The notes: a model not told the origin generated them from the letters alone. Shown: positions 1-7,209, counted from the first letter of the stretch. The stretch: DNA of 7,707 nucleotides from an uncultured bacterium (GCA_903835275.1 CAILMK010000533.1:1-7707); one strand, 5' to 3'. Numbers and translations are program-made.

Positions 1-1257
1 AGGGAAGCATTGAAAATACTTACCGAAAGCAAGGATGAATTAGAAAAAAAGGTAAAGGAGCGCACTCATCAGCTTGAAACGGCGAGAACCATTGCGGACA
101 CTGCTAATAACGCAAAATCAGAATTTCTTGCAATGATGAGTCATGAAATCCGTACTCCTATGAACGGAGTAGTGGGAATGACCGGTTTAATGCTTGAAAC
201 GAATCTTAGCAAGGAGCAAAAAGACTATATAAATACCATTCGGGCAAGCAGTGAAATTTTATTATCGATCATCAATGATATTTTAGATTTTTCCAAGGTT
301 GAATCCGGGAAAATGGAATTGGAAAAATCGCCTTTTGCCCTTGGATCCTGCATCCGTGAGGTATTTGACCTGATGAATTTTTCAGCAAATGAAAAAGGAA
401 TTTCCTTGTGTAGCACCATTGAAAGTGGCTTGCCTGAGTTTGTAGTGGGAGATGTAGGAAGAATAAGGCAGGTCCTCCTGAACCTTGTAAGTAATGCAAT
501 GAAATTTACTGATGAGGGACAAATTTGCATCAATCTTAAAAAATTAAAAACAGAAGGCAATAAATTAACCCTTGAATATTCAGTTACCGATACAGGAATT
601 GGTATTCCTGGAGATAAAATACATACTCTGTTCAAGGCCTTTTCACAAGTGGATTCCTCGTCATCCAGAAGATATGGAGGAACCGGATTAGGGCTTGCTA
701 TTTGTGCAAGGTTTGTTCATTTGATGAATGGTGAAATAGGCGTGGAAAGTGAAGTAGGCAAGGGAAGCAGGTTTTTCTTTACTGTTGTATTAGATATTAT
801 CAATGAAAATGAACTTGAATATCCTGTAATGGTAGCTGAAGGTTCATTTGGAAGTAAGCTTGATCCTAAACTGTCTGAGAAATTACCATTACGGATTATG
901 GTTGCCGAGGACAATACAGTTAACCAGAAATTACTTTCCCTTACCCTTGGTAAAATGGGATATACACCGGACATTGTTGCAAATGGGGAAGAGGTTCTTT
1001 CAATGATGAATTCAAAGGAGTATGATATAATTTTCATGGATATACATATGCCCCTTATGGATGGCATGGAAGCAGCACGTAGAATCATTAATAGTACGAT
1101 GCTGAAAAAACCAAAAATCATTGCAATGACTGCCAATGCACTGGCAGAAGACAAATTAAAATACCTGAGCATTGGGATGGATGATTACATCGCCAAACCT
1201 CTTATGCCTGAGCATATACAGCAGATCATTGAGCGTACTTTTTCCCTGACTGTTTAA
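1..1257 (+). CDS. Hybrid sensor histidine kinase, 3' part (HisKA-HATPase_c-receiver), truncated by window edge
   Basis: This is the C-terminal 418 codons of a cytoplasmic signalling kinase that autophosphorylates on His and passes phosphate to its own receiver. The frame is open at base 1 (REA before the first TTG), so the true start and any sensor or membrane part lie upstream. Counting from base 1, a coiled-coil-like linker runs to about residue 36. The H-box SHEIRTP follows with phospho-His 48, then the N-box NLVSNAMKF (about 161-169), the G1 box DTGIGIP, the F region LFKAF and the G2 box GGTGLGLAI. The receiver starts near RIMVAEDN, with phospho-Asp 347 in FMDIHMP, the conserved Thr in AMTA and the Lys in AKPL. 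The protein ends just after the receiver with no HPt domain, so any onward phosphorelay needs a separate partner. No obvious terminator follows. Its target is unknown, and a 161-bp gap separates it from the next operon, so a link to that operon is not shown. Confidence 0.95.
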   Translation, partial: REALKILTESKDELEKKVKERTHQLETARTIADTANNAKSEFLAMMSHEIRTPMNGVVGMTGLMLETNLSKEQKDYINTIRASSEILLSIINDILDFSKVESGKMELEKSPFALGSCIREVFDLMNFSANEKGISLCSTIESGLPEFVVGDVGRIRQVLLNLVSNAMKFTDEGQICINLKKLKTEGNKLTLEYSVTDTGIGIPGDKIHTLFKAFSQVDSSSSRRYGGTGLGLAICARFVHLMNGEIGVESEVGKGSRFFFTVVLDIINENELEYPVMVAEGSFGSKLDPKLSEKLPLRIMVAEDNTVNQKLLSLTLGKMGYTPDIVANGEEVLSMMNSKEYDIIFMDIHMPLMDGMEAARRIINSTMLKKPKIIAMTANALAEDKLKYLSIGMDDYIAKPLMPEHIQQIIERTFSLTV

Positions 1258-1328
1258 TTTCTTTTATTCATTCCGGACCACATTCGTTTATATTCTATAC
1301 CACACATTTTAATGGATAAATAAAATCC

Positions 1329-1393
1329 TGATTTCTGTCATTTTTTAACATGACGATTCTCATTTTTTAAAATACCTGGTTATTGCAATTTTG
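1329..1393 (+). promoter_or_regulatory. Predicted CRP/FNR-type activated promoter of the usp operon
   Basis: Two TGA-N6-TCA boxes lie at 1329-1340 and 1351-1362, with centres 1334.5 and 1356.5, 22 bp apart. They are followed by CAATTTTG at 1386-1393, a near match to the Bacteroidota -7 element TAnnTTTG. The first base of that element is 29.5 bp from the nearer box centre. If that base is about -12, the boxes centre near -41.5 and -63.5 and transcription would start near 1398. No clear -33 TTTG element is seen, as expected for an activator-dependent promoter. Two further promoters in this window have identical spacing. Which regulator binds is inferred from the box core only. Confidence 0.75.
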
Positions 1394-1405
1394 TATGTAA
1401 ATAAA

Positions 1406-1413
1406 TAAGGAGG
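1406..1413 (+). promoter_or_regulatory. Strong Shine-Dalgarno sequence before the universal stress gene
   Basis: TAAGGAGG ends five bases before the ATG at 1419. It is a near-perfect anti-16S match and fixes the start of the universal stress gene. The other starts visible in this window (2340, 2871, 5135, 6642, 7082, 7292) have AT-rich leaders without such a motif, so this one stands out. Confidence 0.8.
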
Positions 1414-1418
1414 TTTGT

Positions 1419-2303
1419 ATGAAAAGCATAGTTTCAGCGACAGATTTTTCAAGAACATCAAATAATGCAGTGAAATATGCTGCAGGAATAGCAAATATTT
1501 CCGGGGCGAAACTTGTTATATATAACGTGTATGATATTTATATGCCTATAACAACCTATGATGTAATGCCTCTTCCGTATGTCGATTATCGCAAGCATAG
1601 TTATAATAAACTTCGGAATCTCCAGCTTAGGATGAAAAGGCTTTATCCTAAGTTAAATATTGATATTGCACATAACGAAGGTGATCCTTCGGTTCAGATA
1701 GCTGAATTTGTGGGTAATCAGAAGCCGGATATGTTAATTATTGGGGCAAATAGTGCAACTGCTTTGGAACGATTAATTGGAAGCACCACTTCTGCAATGA
1801 TTAAAAAATCAGAAGTTCCCGTATTGGCGGTACCATCGGGGGCTAAATTCAAGCCGGTTAGAAATATTCTTTTTGCATATGACCTGAATGAAATTTCTGA
1901 AGAGGCAGTAAAATGGATAAAGCAAATGGCAATTTTATTCAGTGCTAAGATTGACGTTCTCTGTCTTGTCAATGATATGGTTTTCTTTGAAAACCGCGTG
2001 CATGAAGAACAGGCAAAAATTGCAAAGAAATTAGATGGCTTACATCCTGATGTTTATTTCGCTGAATCGGCAAATTTTGCTTCCGGCATCGAAATATACG
2101 TTAAAAAGCATAAGGCGGGACTTGTTATTAGCCAACATCGCCAACATGGTTTTTTATTCAGAATTGTTAAAGGAAGCATTTCGAAGGATTTGAGTTTTAG
2201 CCTCCCGGTTCCTTTATTCAGTATACCGGAATCATCCTCTTTGGATGGGAAAATTAATACAGGTAAGACATTAAAATCAAAAGTTGCAAAAACGGTGGCA
2301 TAA
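1419..2303 (+). CDS. Universal stress protein with two tandem Usp domains
   Basis: This is a 294-residue cytoplasmic protein. Domain 1 (about 1-139) opens with SIVSATDFS and ends with VPVLAVPS. Domain 2 (about 146-270) opens with VRNILFAYDL and ends with LPVPLFSIP. Each has the Rossmann-like alternation typical of UspA folds, and tandem pairs of this length are common in the family. The ATP-binding signature G-2x-G-9x-G-S/T is imperfect. Domain 1 has G109 and GST 121-123, but S112 sits at the second Gly position and the spacer is one residue short. Domain 2 keeps only GS 252-253. Nucleotide binding is therefore uncertain. A basic tail of about 24 residues follows domain 2. It is the first gene of a run with the DoxX-like gene (36-bp gap) and the MBL gene, and is preceded by a predicted CRP/FNR-type promoter. 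The start is supported by a strong Shine-Dalgarno sequence. The exact stress function is unknown. Confidence 0.93.
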   Translation: MKSIVSATDFSRTSNNAVKYAAGIANISGAKLVIYNVYDIYMPITTYDVMPLPYVDYRKHSYNKLRNLQLRMKRLYPKLNIDIAHNEGDPSVQIAEFVGNQKPDMLIIGANSATALERLIGSTTSAMIKKSEVPVLAVPSGAKFKPVRNILFAYDLNEISEEAVKWIKQMAILFSAKIDVLCLVNDMVFFENRVHEEQAKIAKKLDGLHPDVYFAESANFASGIEIYVKKHKAGLVISQHRQHGFLFRIVKGSISKDLSFSLPVPLFSIPESSSLDGKINTGKTLKSKVAKTVA

Positions 2304-2339
2304 AAGAATTACTTTTGTTGCAGAAAATGAAATAAAATT

Positions 2340-2855
2340 ATGTACAGTATAACAGGTTTTGCTTCCGGAATTGATCAAGGATTTTCCAACAATGGTTTTA
2401 TCGCTGATTGCATGACTCAGTGTCACACCCTTTCAAATGGAAATGGTTTTGCCATTTCGATAGCAATTTTAATTGCACGGGTTTTTCTTGGGGTTTTATT
2501 TTTCTTCCAGGGATATGAAAAACTATTCGTGGTAAAGATCAAAGGAGTCGTAGATGCCTTTGATGCTCCTTTGGAGTCACATAACGTTACCCGGAGTTTT
2601 TTATATATTGCAGCAACATACACCTCTGTAATAGAATTCATTTGCGGTATATTGCTAATAGTCGGACTTTTTAAAATAATAGCGCTTAGCCTGCTTGGAA
2701 TTGACCTGATATTAGTAGCTGCTGCCTTCGGGCTCATAAAGCCTATGTGGGATATGCAATATGTTTTCCCCAGGCTTTTACTTGTTCTCCTTTTGTTAAT
2801 ATTACCACTGAATCTGGATCATTTCAGTCTTGATTCATTCTTCTTCATAAAATAA
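2340..2855 (+). CDS. DoxX-like integral membrane protein
   Basis: This 171-residue protein has about four hydrophobic segments (roughly 37-57, 87-111, 112-133 and 142-158). The first carries ARVFLGVLFFFQGYEKLF, the R-x-x-L-G...F...G-x-x-K-L pattern of DoxX-type proteins. The second carries a buried Glu (E99) before a glycine-rich stretch (ICGILLIVGLF), also typical of that family. DoxX-like proteins sit in the inner membrane, and some are linked to quinone or thiol redox chemistry, but the role of this branch is not defined. The N-terminus before helix 1 is long, about 36 residues, and contains C24 and C28. A later ATG at 2412 would remove 24 residues. Neither start has a clear Shine-Dalgarno sequence. 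It lies 36 bp after the usp gene and 15 bp before the MBL gene, which suggests one transcript. Confidence 0.8.
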   Translation: MYSITGFASGIDQGFSNNGFIADCMTQCHTLSNGNGFAISIAILIARVFLGVLFFFQGYEKLFVVKIKGVVDAFDAPLESHNVTRSFLYIAATYTSVIEFICGILLIVGLFKIIALSLLGIDLILVAAAFGLIKPMWDMQYVFPRLLLVLLLLILPLNLDHFSLDSFFFIK

Positions 2856-2870
2856 TTTCTGATTCAGATA

Positions 2871-4286
2871 ATGAATAATAATCCTGACGTTCATCTTACC
2901 TTCCTTGGTGCAGCCGGAACTGTAACCGGTTCCAAACATTTGCTTCAAACCCCCGGTTTAAATATCCTCGTTGATTGCGGACTTTTTCAGGGGATAAAAC
3001 CTCTGAGGGAAATGAACTGGGATCAGTTTTCATTTCCTCCACAGGCAGTCAATTTTATTATACTTACCCATGCCCATCTTGACCATTGTGGCTATTTGCC
3101 GGTATTGGTGAAACAAGGATTTAAAGGAAGCATAATAATGACTCCTCCAACCGCTGAACTAGCAAAACTTATTTTGCTGGATAGTGCAAACCTGCAGGAA
3201 GAAGATGCAAAACATGCCAAAGAAAATGGTTATTCAAAACATGAAAACCCGCTTCCGTTGTATACGCAGGAAGATGTGCATCATACACTGGGACATTTTC
3301 AATATCAAAATGATGAAGAATGGATAGTGCTTTCTTCAGATATCAGGTTCAGGTTCCGCAGGAACGGACATATACTTGGTTCCTGTTTCGTTGAAATGGA
3401 TTGTTATGGTAGACGAATTGTTTTTTCAGGCGACCTGGGAAGACAAAACTCCGTTTTATTTCCGCCTCCACTGGAACCTGATCGCGCGGATTTCCTGTTG
3501 ATAGAATCCACTTACGGAAATCGCCTGCATTCTAAAACTCCTGCTATTGATCAATTAGCCGATGTGATAAACGAGTGCATGAACAGGGATGGTAATCTTC
3601 TTATTCCAAGTTTTGCAGTAGGAAGGGCACAGGAGTTGATGGTATTGATTCATGAATTAAAAAAGAGTAACCGGATACCCAATGTTCCGGTTTATCTGGA
3701 TACACCCATGGGGGAGGAGGCAACCACTATTTTGGAACATTTTCCTCAGTGGCATAAACTGGATCCTAAAACTTGTAATGCTATTTTTGCCGAGGTGAAA
3801 ATGGTCAAGAAGCTCGATGATACTTTTAATCTTATCAAAAATAAGGAAAGGAAAATAGTCATAGCTGCCAGCGGAATGCTTACCGGAGGCAGGGTGCTTC
3901 ATTATATTAAAGAGTATGTAAATCACGATAGAAATACCATCCTTCTTGTAGGTTACCAGGCTGAAGGTACTAGGGGACGTGCTCTTCATGAAGGAACACA
4001 TGAACTGAAGATGCACGGTAAATATTTTGATGTCCGGGCTCAGGTTCGGGAACTGGATACTCTTTCAGGGCATGCTGACCAATCCGAACTTATAAAATGG
4101 GTTGGTGCCATTCGGAATAAACCTGAAAGGATATTTATTGTTCATGGAGAACCTGATGCGGCGTATGCATTCAGCAACAAAATAAAACACGTATTCGGTT
4201 ATAATACCTTGATTCCTTCCTTGAGACAGGATGTGGTTTTATTTGATTCCTCCAAACCTTTTTCAGGAAATACTTCCGGCAATTAA
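2871..4286 (+). CDS. MBL-fold/beta-CASP ribonuclease-like protein (CPSF73/YSH1-type)
   Basis: This is a 471-residue cytoplasmic metallo-hydrolase, full length for bacterial beta-CASP RNases. The zinc ligands are all visible: HAHLDH (H67, H69, D71, H72), H167 in GHILGS and D188 in SGDLGR. Beta-CASP motif A is E212 in IESTYG. The later motifs include ASGMLTGGR (about 333-341), SGHADQ with H401, and VHGEP with H425. Known relatives are RNA endonucleases or 5' exonucleases. The complete active site predicts an active enzyme, but RNA as substrate is inferred from the family. It is the last gene of the usp run. Its final 24 bp overlap the end of the convergent PRPP synthetase-like gene on the other strand, and no terminator hairpin is visible between them. 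Proteins of this type are often misnamed as plain metallo-beta-lactamase, but the beta-CASP motifs argue against antibiotic hydrolysis. Confidence 0.93.
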   Translation: MNNNPDVHLTFLGAAGTVTGSKHLLQTPGLNILVDCGLFQGIKPLREMNWDQFSFPPQAVNFIILTHAHLDHCGYLPVLVKQGFKGSIIMTPPTAELAKLILLDSANLQEEDAKHAKENGYSKHENPLPLYTQEDVHHTLGHFQYQNDEEWIVLSSDIRFRFRRNGHILGSCFVEMDCYGRRIVFSGDLGRQNSVLFPPPLEPDRADFLLIESTYGNRLHSKTPAIDQLADVINECMNRDGNLLIPSFAVGRAQELMVLIHELKKSNRIPNVPVYLDTPMGEEATTILEHFPQWHKLDPKTCNAIFAEVKMVKKLDDTFNLIKNKERKIVIAASGMLTGGRVLHYIKEYVNHDRNTILLVGYQAEGTRGRALHEGTHELKMHGKYFDVRAQVRELDTLSGHADQSELIKWVGAIRNKPERIFIVHGEPDAAYAFSNKIKHVFGYNTLIPSLRQDVVLFDSSKPFSGNTSGN

Positions 4287-5135
4287 CTGAGATATATCTA
4301 TTTGATTTGTGCTATGAATAATTGAATTTGTGGTGATGATTTTCGCGCCTGAACTTTGCAATAGTCGGAAGGCATCTTCTCCGAATATTCCATGAACTCC
4401 AATACAAACAATACCGGTCATGCCGGCATCAATTAGATGCATAACGGTTTGGTGCATCGTATGTGCAGATGAGATAATATCATCAATTAAAACCGGGCAT
4501 TTATTCCTGTACTCATGTACATCAGGCATTTCTATTTTAACATCCTTATCACTGTATCTTGTTTTTTTCAAGACAATAAAGGGTGCATTTGCGCCTTTGG
4601 CAACTTCTTCCGCCCATTGGTAACTTTCTTCATCAGGACCAACGATTAAAGGATTTTCCACATTGCTTTTTATCCAGTTGGAAACATAAGGGGCGGAATG
4701 TAAAACCTTCGTAGGCATAGAATAAATTTCATTAAGATCATGAATCCTGTGCAAGTGCGGATCAATGGTTATTAAGGCATCAAAAAACGGTGAAATTAGT
4801 TTTGCATAATTAATTGCGCTTATGGATTCACCGGAATTAAATTTTACATCCTGCCTCATATAAGCAAGATAAGGGGCTGTCAATACAATTTCCGCTGCGC
4901 CTTCATTTCTCAATGTTTCTGCCAGCAGAATAAGTGAAACGGTTTTTGAATCGGGTTGGTTCAGGGAGCAAATAATATGTACTTTTTTGCCCTCTACATT
5001 TTTTAATAATCGTACATAAGATTCCCCGTCAGGAAATGATCGAAGCATAAAACCTATCACCGGAAATCCGGTGATTTCCGCCACTTTATTTCCGATATGT
5101 TCATTCCCGGGATATATGAGTATACTGTTTTCCAT
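4263..5135 (-). CDS. prs: Short, divergent ribose-phosphate pyrophosphokinase (PRPP synthetase) homologue
   Basis: This is a 290-residue cytoplasmic protein, shorter than the roughly 310-320 residues of classical bacterial Prs. PRPP synthetases convert ribose 5-phosphate and ATP to PRPP and AMP. Family landmarks are present: FPDGE (34-38), PYLAYMRQD (88-96), the metal/ATP-site region TIDPHLHR (123-130), a catalytic-loop-like KKTR (190-193) and the PRPP loop LIDDIISSAHT (216-226). In place of the usual DTAGT-like loop end it has SSAHT, and DPHLHR replaces DLHA. Both features point to the archaeal-like short branch. This is probably not the housekeeping Prs, because it sits in an accessory operon directly behind a nucleoside/AMP phosphorylase, separated by one base. 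Either it makes PRPP under stress, or it works on ribose 1,5-bisphosphate or AMP-linked chemistry; the sequence cannot decide. Its 3' end overlaps the MBL gene by 24 bp. Confidence 0.88.
   Translation of the reverse strand: MENSILIYPGNEHIGNKVAEITGFPVIGFMLRSFPDGESYVRLLKNVEGKKVHIICSLNQPDSKTVSLILLAETLRNEGAAEIVLTAPYLAYMRQDVKFNSGESISAINYAKLISPFFDALITIDPHLHRIHDLNEIYSMPTKVLHSAPYVSNWIKSNVENPLIVGPDEESYQWAEEVAKGANAPFIVLKKTRYSDKDVKIEMPDVHEYRNKCPVLIDDIISSAHTMHQTVMHLIDAGMTGIVCIGVHGIFGEDAFRLLQSSGAKIITTNSIIHSTNQIDISQLIAGSIS
5056..5075 (-). other. Perfect 8-bp hairpin inside the PRPP synthetase-like reading frame
   Basis: ATCACCGG and CCGGTGAT flank a four-base loop. In the mRNA this would form a GC-containing stem with an AUUU loop about 60 nt after the start codon. 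It lies within the codons for ITGFPVIG. It is not followed by a T-run on the coding strand, so it does not look like a terminator. It may be chance, or it may affect translation or mRNA stability. Confidence 0.45.
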
Positions 5136-5136
5136 A

Positions 5137-6642
5137 TTATTTTATTTCTAAGAATTCAGGGTGTTTATTCAGATAGTCAAATGCGTATTTAAGTGTGCCT
5201 TCGGAGGAGGAATATAAGCGGAGGATGCTATCACCTTTATGCACTTTGACTCCAAGGTGAACATTAAAAACAATTCCAGCTTCTTTATCCAATGGAGCGC
5301 CTGCAAGCTTAGCCGCTAGTGATAAAATGCGGTTATTGATCATTGTAACAGTTCCTGTTTTTTCAGAGATAAGATCATTGCTGAAAGGAGCAAAAACAGG
5401 TTCGTTGAAATATCCCTGAGCATTACAAATGGCGATAAATTTTTGATATGCTTTCCCTGTGTGTAACAGTTCTTCTGCAAGTACATGCCCTTTTCCGGGC
5501 AAGGCCTTTCCGGTTAATTCGAGAATTTCGGCAGCAATTTCAATGGATTTTTTTCTTAAGTCTTGCGGTACATTGCTTTCATTTCTCAACACCGATAAAA
5601 TATCCATGGCTTCCAGGGAAGGTCCGATTCCCCTGCCAATGGGTTGGGAGCCGTCTGTAAAAACCACTTTTAAATTAATATCAATGGCAATTCCAACATT
5701 TTCAAATTCTTTTTTAAGCAATTGTGCAGATTCCCAGGTCCTCACTTTTGCAGTAGGTCCTACCGGAATATCAATAACTGCATGAGTAGCGCCTGCAGCC
5801 GCTTTTTTGGAAAGTACAGATGCGATGAGTTGAGCTTCACTATCTACATTCAGTGCCCTTTCCACCTGTATCAAAATATCATCAGCGGGGCTTAGTTTTA
5901 CAGCGCCACCCCATGCCAGGCATCCACCTTCCATGGCCACGACCTTTTGCATTTCCTCTATTCCCAAATCAACCTTAGTCATGACTTCCATGACATCTGC
6001 TGTCCCTGCAGGAGAGGTAATGGCGCGGGAAGAAGTTTTGGGAATACATAAACCTGCTGATGCAATAATGGGTACAACAATGGGTGTGGTACGGTTACCC
6101 GGAATTCCTCCAATACAATGTTTGTCCGCAATTATTTTTTCCGGCCATTTAATGATCTCTCCTGTGGATATCATTGCTCGGGTGAGTGAAACAATTTCTT
6201 CTGATTTCATTCGGCCTTCTCCCGAACATGCCGTCACGAAGGCTGATAACTGGATATCGGAATACTTTCCGCTGCTGATATCATGTATTATTGAAAAATA
6301 TGCATCCGCACCAAGTTCGTTACCATATATTTTTGACCTGACACTCGCCAGGGATTCTATCGGCTCCAGGTGCGTGATCTGAACAGAATCCCCGTCAGTT
6401 GCACCGAGACGCATGAACCCAATATCAGACAGGGATGCTTCGTTGGGATATAATAATTCGGATGTTACTACATTTAAAGTGGCAATGATGGATTTTTCTC
6501 CGGAACGTACCACTACCCGGGTTTCCGCCTTGAAACCTTCTGATAAACACAGAGGGCAGTCAAACCTCATATACACTATGTTTTCGGTATATGAATCAAT
6601 TCCCAGTTTTCGCAATGTTAGATTATTCTTCCCGGATTCCAT
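5137..6642 (-). CDS. deoA: Long thymidine phosphorylase/AMP phosphorylase family protein (archaeal type)
   Basis: This is a 501-residue cytoplasmic enzyme of the nucleoside phosphorylase II fold. Archaeal members of this long branch are AMP (NMP) phosphorylases: NMP + phosphate gives base + ribose 1,5-bisphosphate. An extra N-terminal domain (about 1-90) not found in E. coli-type DeoA is followed by the catalytic body. Landmarks are the phosphate/ribose loop DKHCIGGIPGNRTTP (173-187), the KTSSRAITSPAGTADVME block (202-219), GRGIGPSLEA (337-346) and a C-terminal beta-rich domain from about 415. IGGIPGN, in place of the STGGVGDK of classical enzymes, together with the length, favours the AMP-phosphorylase branch over classical thymidine phosphorylase. 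It lies 35 bp after the small upstream gene and one base before the PRPP synthetase-like gene, so product channelling between the two is plausible. The true substrate is an inference; thymidine or other NMPs remain possible. Confidence 0.9.
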   Translation of the reverse strand: MESGKNNLTLRKLGIDSYTENIVYMRFDCPLCLSEGFKAETRVVVRSGEKSIIATLNVVTSELLYPNEASLSDIGFMRLGATDGDSVQITHLEPIESLASVRSKIYGNELGADAYFSIIHDISSGKYSDIQLSAFVTACSGEGRMKSEEIVSLTRAMISTGEIIKWPEKIIADKHCIGGIPGNRTTPIVVPIIASAGLCIPKTSSRAITSPAGTADVMEVMTKVDLGIEEMQKVVAMEGGCLAWGGAVKLSPADDILIQVERALNVDSEAQLIASVLSKKAAAGATHAVIDIPVGPTAKVRTWESAQLLKKEFENVGIAIDINLKVVFTDGSQPIGRGIGPSLEAMDILSVLRNESNVPQDLRKKSIEIAAEILELTGKALPGKGHVLAEELLHTGKAYQKFIAICNAQGYFNEPVFAPFSNDLISEKTGTVTMINNRILSLAAKLAGAPLDKEAGIVFNVHLGVKVHKGDSILRLYSSSEGTLKYAFDYLNKHPEFLEIK

Positions 6643-6677
6643 GGAGTGGTTATAAATAAAAAAAAACTAAAAAGGTA

Positions 6678-7082
6678 CTATTCTACTTCTTCTTCGAATG
6701 GAATTATTTCCGGTTCAGTCTTTTGTTCACTTTCCCTGAAAAGAGCTATTTGATCTTTTAATGTTAAATTCGATGTTTTAGTAATCTCGATCCAATTTTC
6801 ACCTGTTTTCCTGAAGATTCCAATGTTAAGCCCGAATTGCTCATCAAATCTGTGTTTAATATCCTTGACAGAATCTGTTCCTTCAATGATGCATGCCCCT
6901 GCATTGTGATTTCCCATTGCATCCTTAACTGATAATTCCTTCGATAATAAATTGCTTGCAAGTGCAGCCTTGGATGGGCGATGACTGCGGGAAAAGAATT
7001 CAATCTTTAATCCCGGGAATATCCTCGTGAATTCATTGCTTATTTCACTGAGGGTCTTGGAATCATTAATTTCAATGATCAT
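6678..7082 (-). CDS. Small uncharacterised acidic-tailed protein with an internal repeat
   Basis: This 134-residue protein has no signal peptide or membrane segment and no function I recognise. Two halves share a pattern: residues 10-32 (TLSEISNEF...FPGLKIEFF) and 71-92 (SVKDIKHRF...FGLNIGIF) both fit [ST][LV]xx-[DE]-I-xxx-F-xxx-F-(P)-G-L-x-I-xx-F, which suggests a duplicated alpha/beta unit. From memory, the second half (FGLNIGIFRKTG...W) resembles short hypothetical proteins common in Bacteroidota; this was not checked. The C-terminal 18 residues are rich in Glu. It is the first gene of the leftward run and is preceded by a predicted CRP/FNR-type promoter about 20 nt from its ATG. Co-transcription with the phosphorylase and PRPP synthetase-like genes suggests a link to them, perhaps regulatory or structural, but none is shown. 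Confidence 0.8.
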   Translation of the reverse strand: MIIEINDSKTLSEISNEFTRIFPGLKIEFFSRSHRPSKAALASNLLSKELSVKDAMGNHNAGACIIEGTDSVKDIKHRFDEQFGLNIGIFRKTGENWIEITKTSNLTLKDQIALFRESEQKTEPEIIPFEEEVE

Positions 7083-7107
7083 TGTTTTATGTGTTTAATC
7101 TGAAGTT

Positions 7108-7172
7108 CAAAATTCCACAATGAGGACGTCTATATTTATGACTAATATCAAACAGAAGTATGATTTTTATCA
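7108..7172 (-). promoter_or_regulatory. Predicted CRP/FNR-type activated promoter of the phosphorylase operon
   Basis: Read on the - strand, TGA-N6-TCA boxes lie at 7172-7161 and 7150-7139 (centres 7166.5 and 7144.5, 22 bp apart). They are followed by GAATTTTG at 7115-7108, whose first base is 29.5 bp from the nearer box centre. The nearer box reads TTGAT-N4-GTCAT on this strand, one half matching the FNR half-site. The predicted start is near 7103, leaving about 20 nt of leader before the ATG ending at 7082. The layout matches the usp and ccoI promoters base for base in spacing. The -7-like element is weak because G replaces the first T of TAnnTTTG. Confidence 0.7.
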
Positions 7173-7209
7173 TGTTTTTGAATTTCCAATATTCAACGAT
7201 AAAAATCAT
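7160..7209. repeat. 12-bp perfect inverted repeat in the divergent control region
   Basis: ATGATTTTTATC at 7160-7171 is the exact reverse complement of GATAAAAATCAT at 7198-7209, with 26 bp between them. The arms partly overlap the upstream TGA-N6-TCA box of each divergent promoter. A 10-bp direct repeat, ATCATGTTTT, is also present at 7169-7178 and 7217-7226. The symmetry may reflect duplicated operator sequence rather than a hairpin with its own role. Confidence 0.7.

Noticed and set aside
10..12. TTG as the start codon of the histidine kinase gene
   Set aside because: The same frame is open back to base 1 and the encoded coiled-coil continues through it; no ribosome binding site is seen, so the gene is truncated by the window instead.
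225..635. A 136-codon open frame on the - strand
   Set aside because: It is antisense to the HisKA/ATPase region of the kinase, whose conserved boxes explain the sequence.
1258..1328. Terminator for the histidine kinase gene
   Set aside because: I searched the gap by eye and found no stable stem followed by a T-run; only AT-rich sequence is present before the operator boxes.
2871..4286. Beta-lactam resistance enzyme
   Set aside because: The protein has the HxHxDH metal site but also the beta-CASP motifs and length of RNA-processing nucleases, which true metallo-beta-lactamases lack.
5933..6382. A 149-codon open frame on the + strand
   Set aside because: It lies wholly antisense to the well-supported phosphorylase gene, has no family motifs and no promoter or ribosome site of its own.
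6643..6677. T-rich run (on the - strand) after the small unknown gene as an intrinsic terminator
   Set aside because: No GC-rich hairpin precedes it, and the phosphorylase gene follows after only 35 bp, so an operon junction is more likely.
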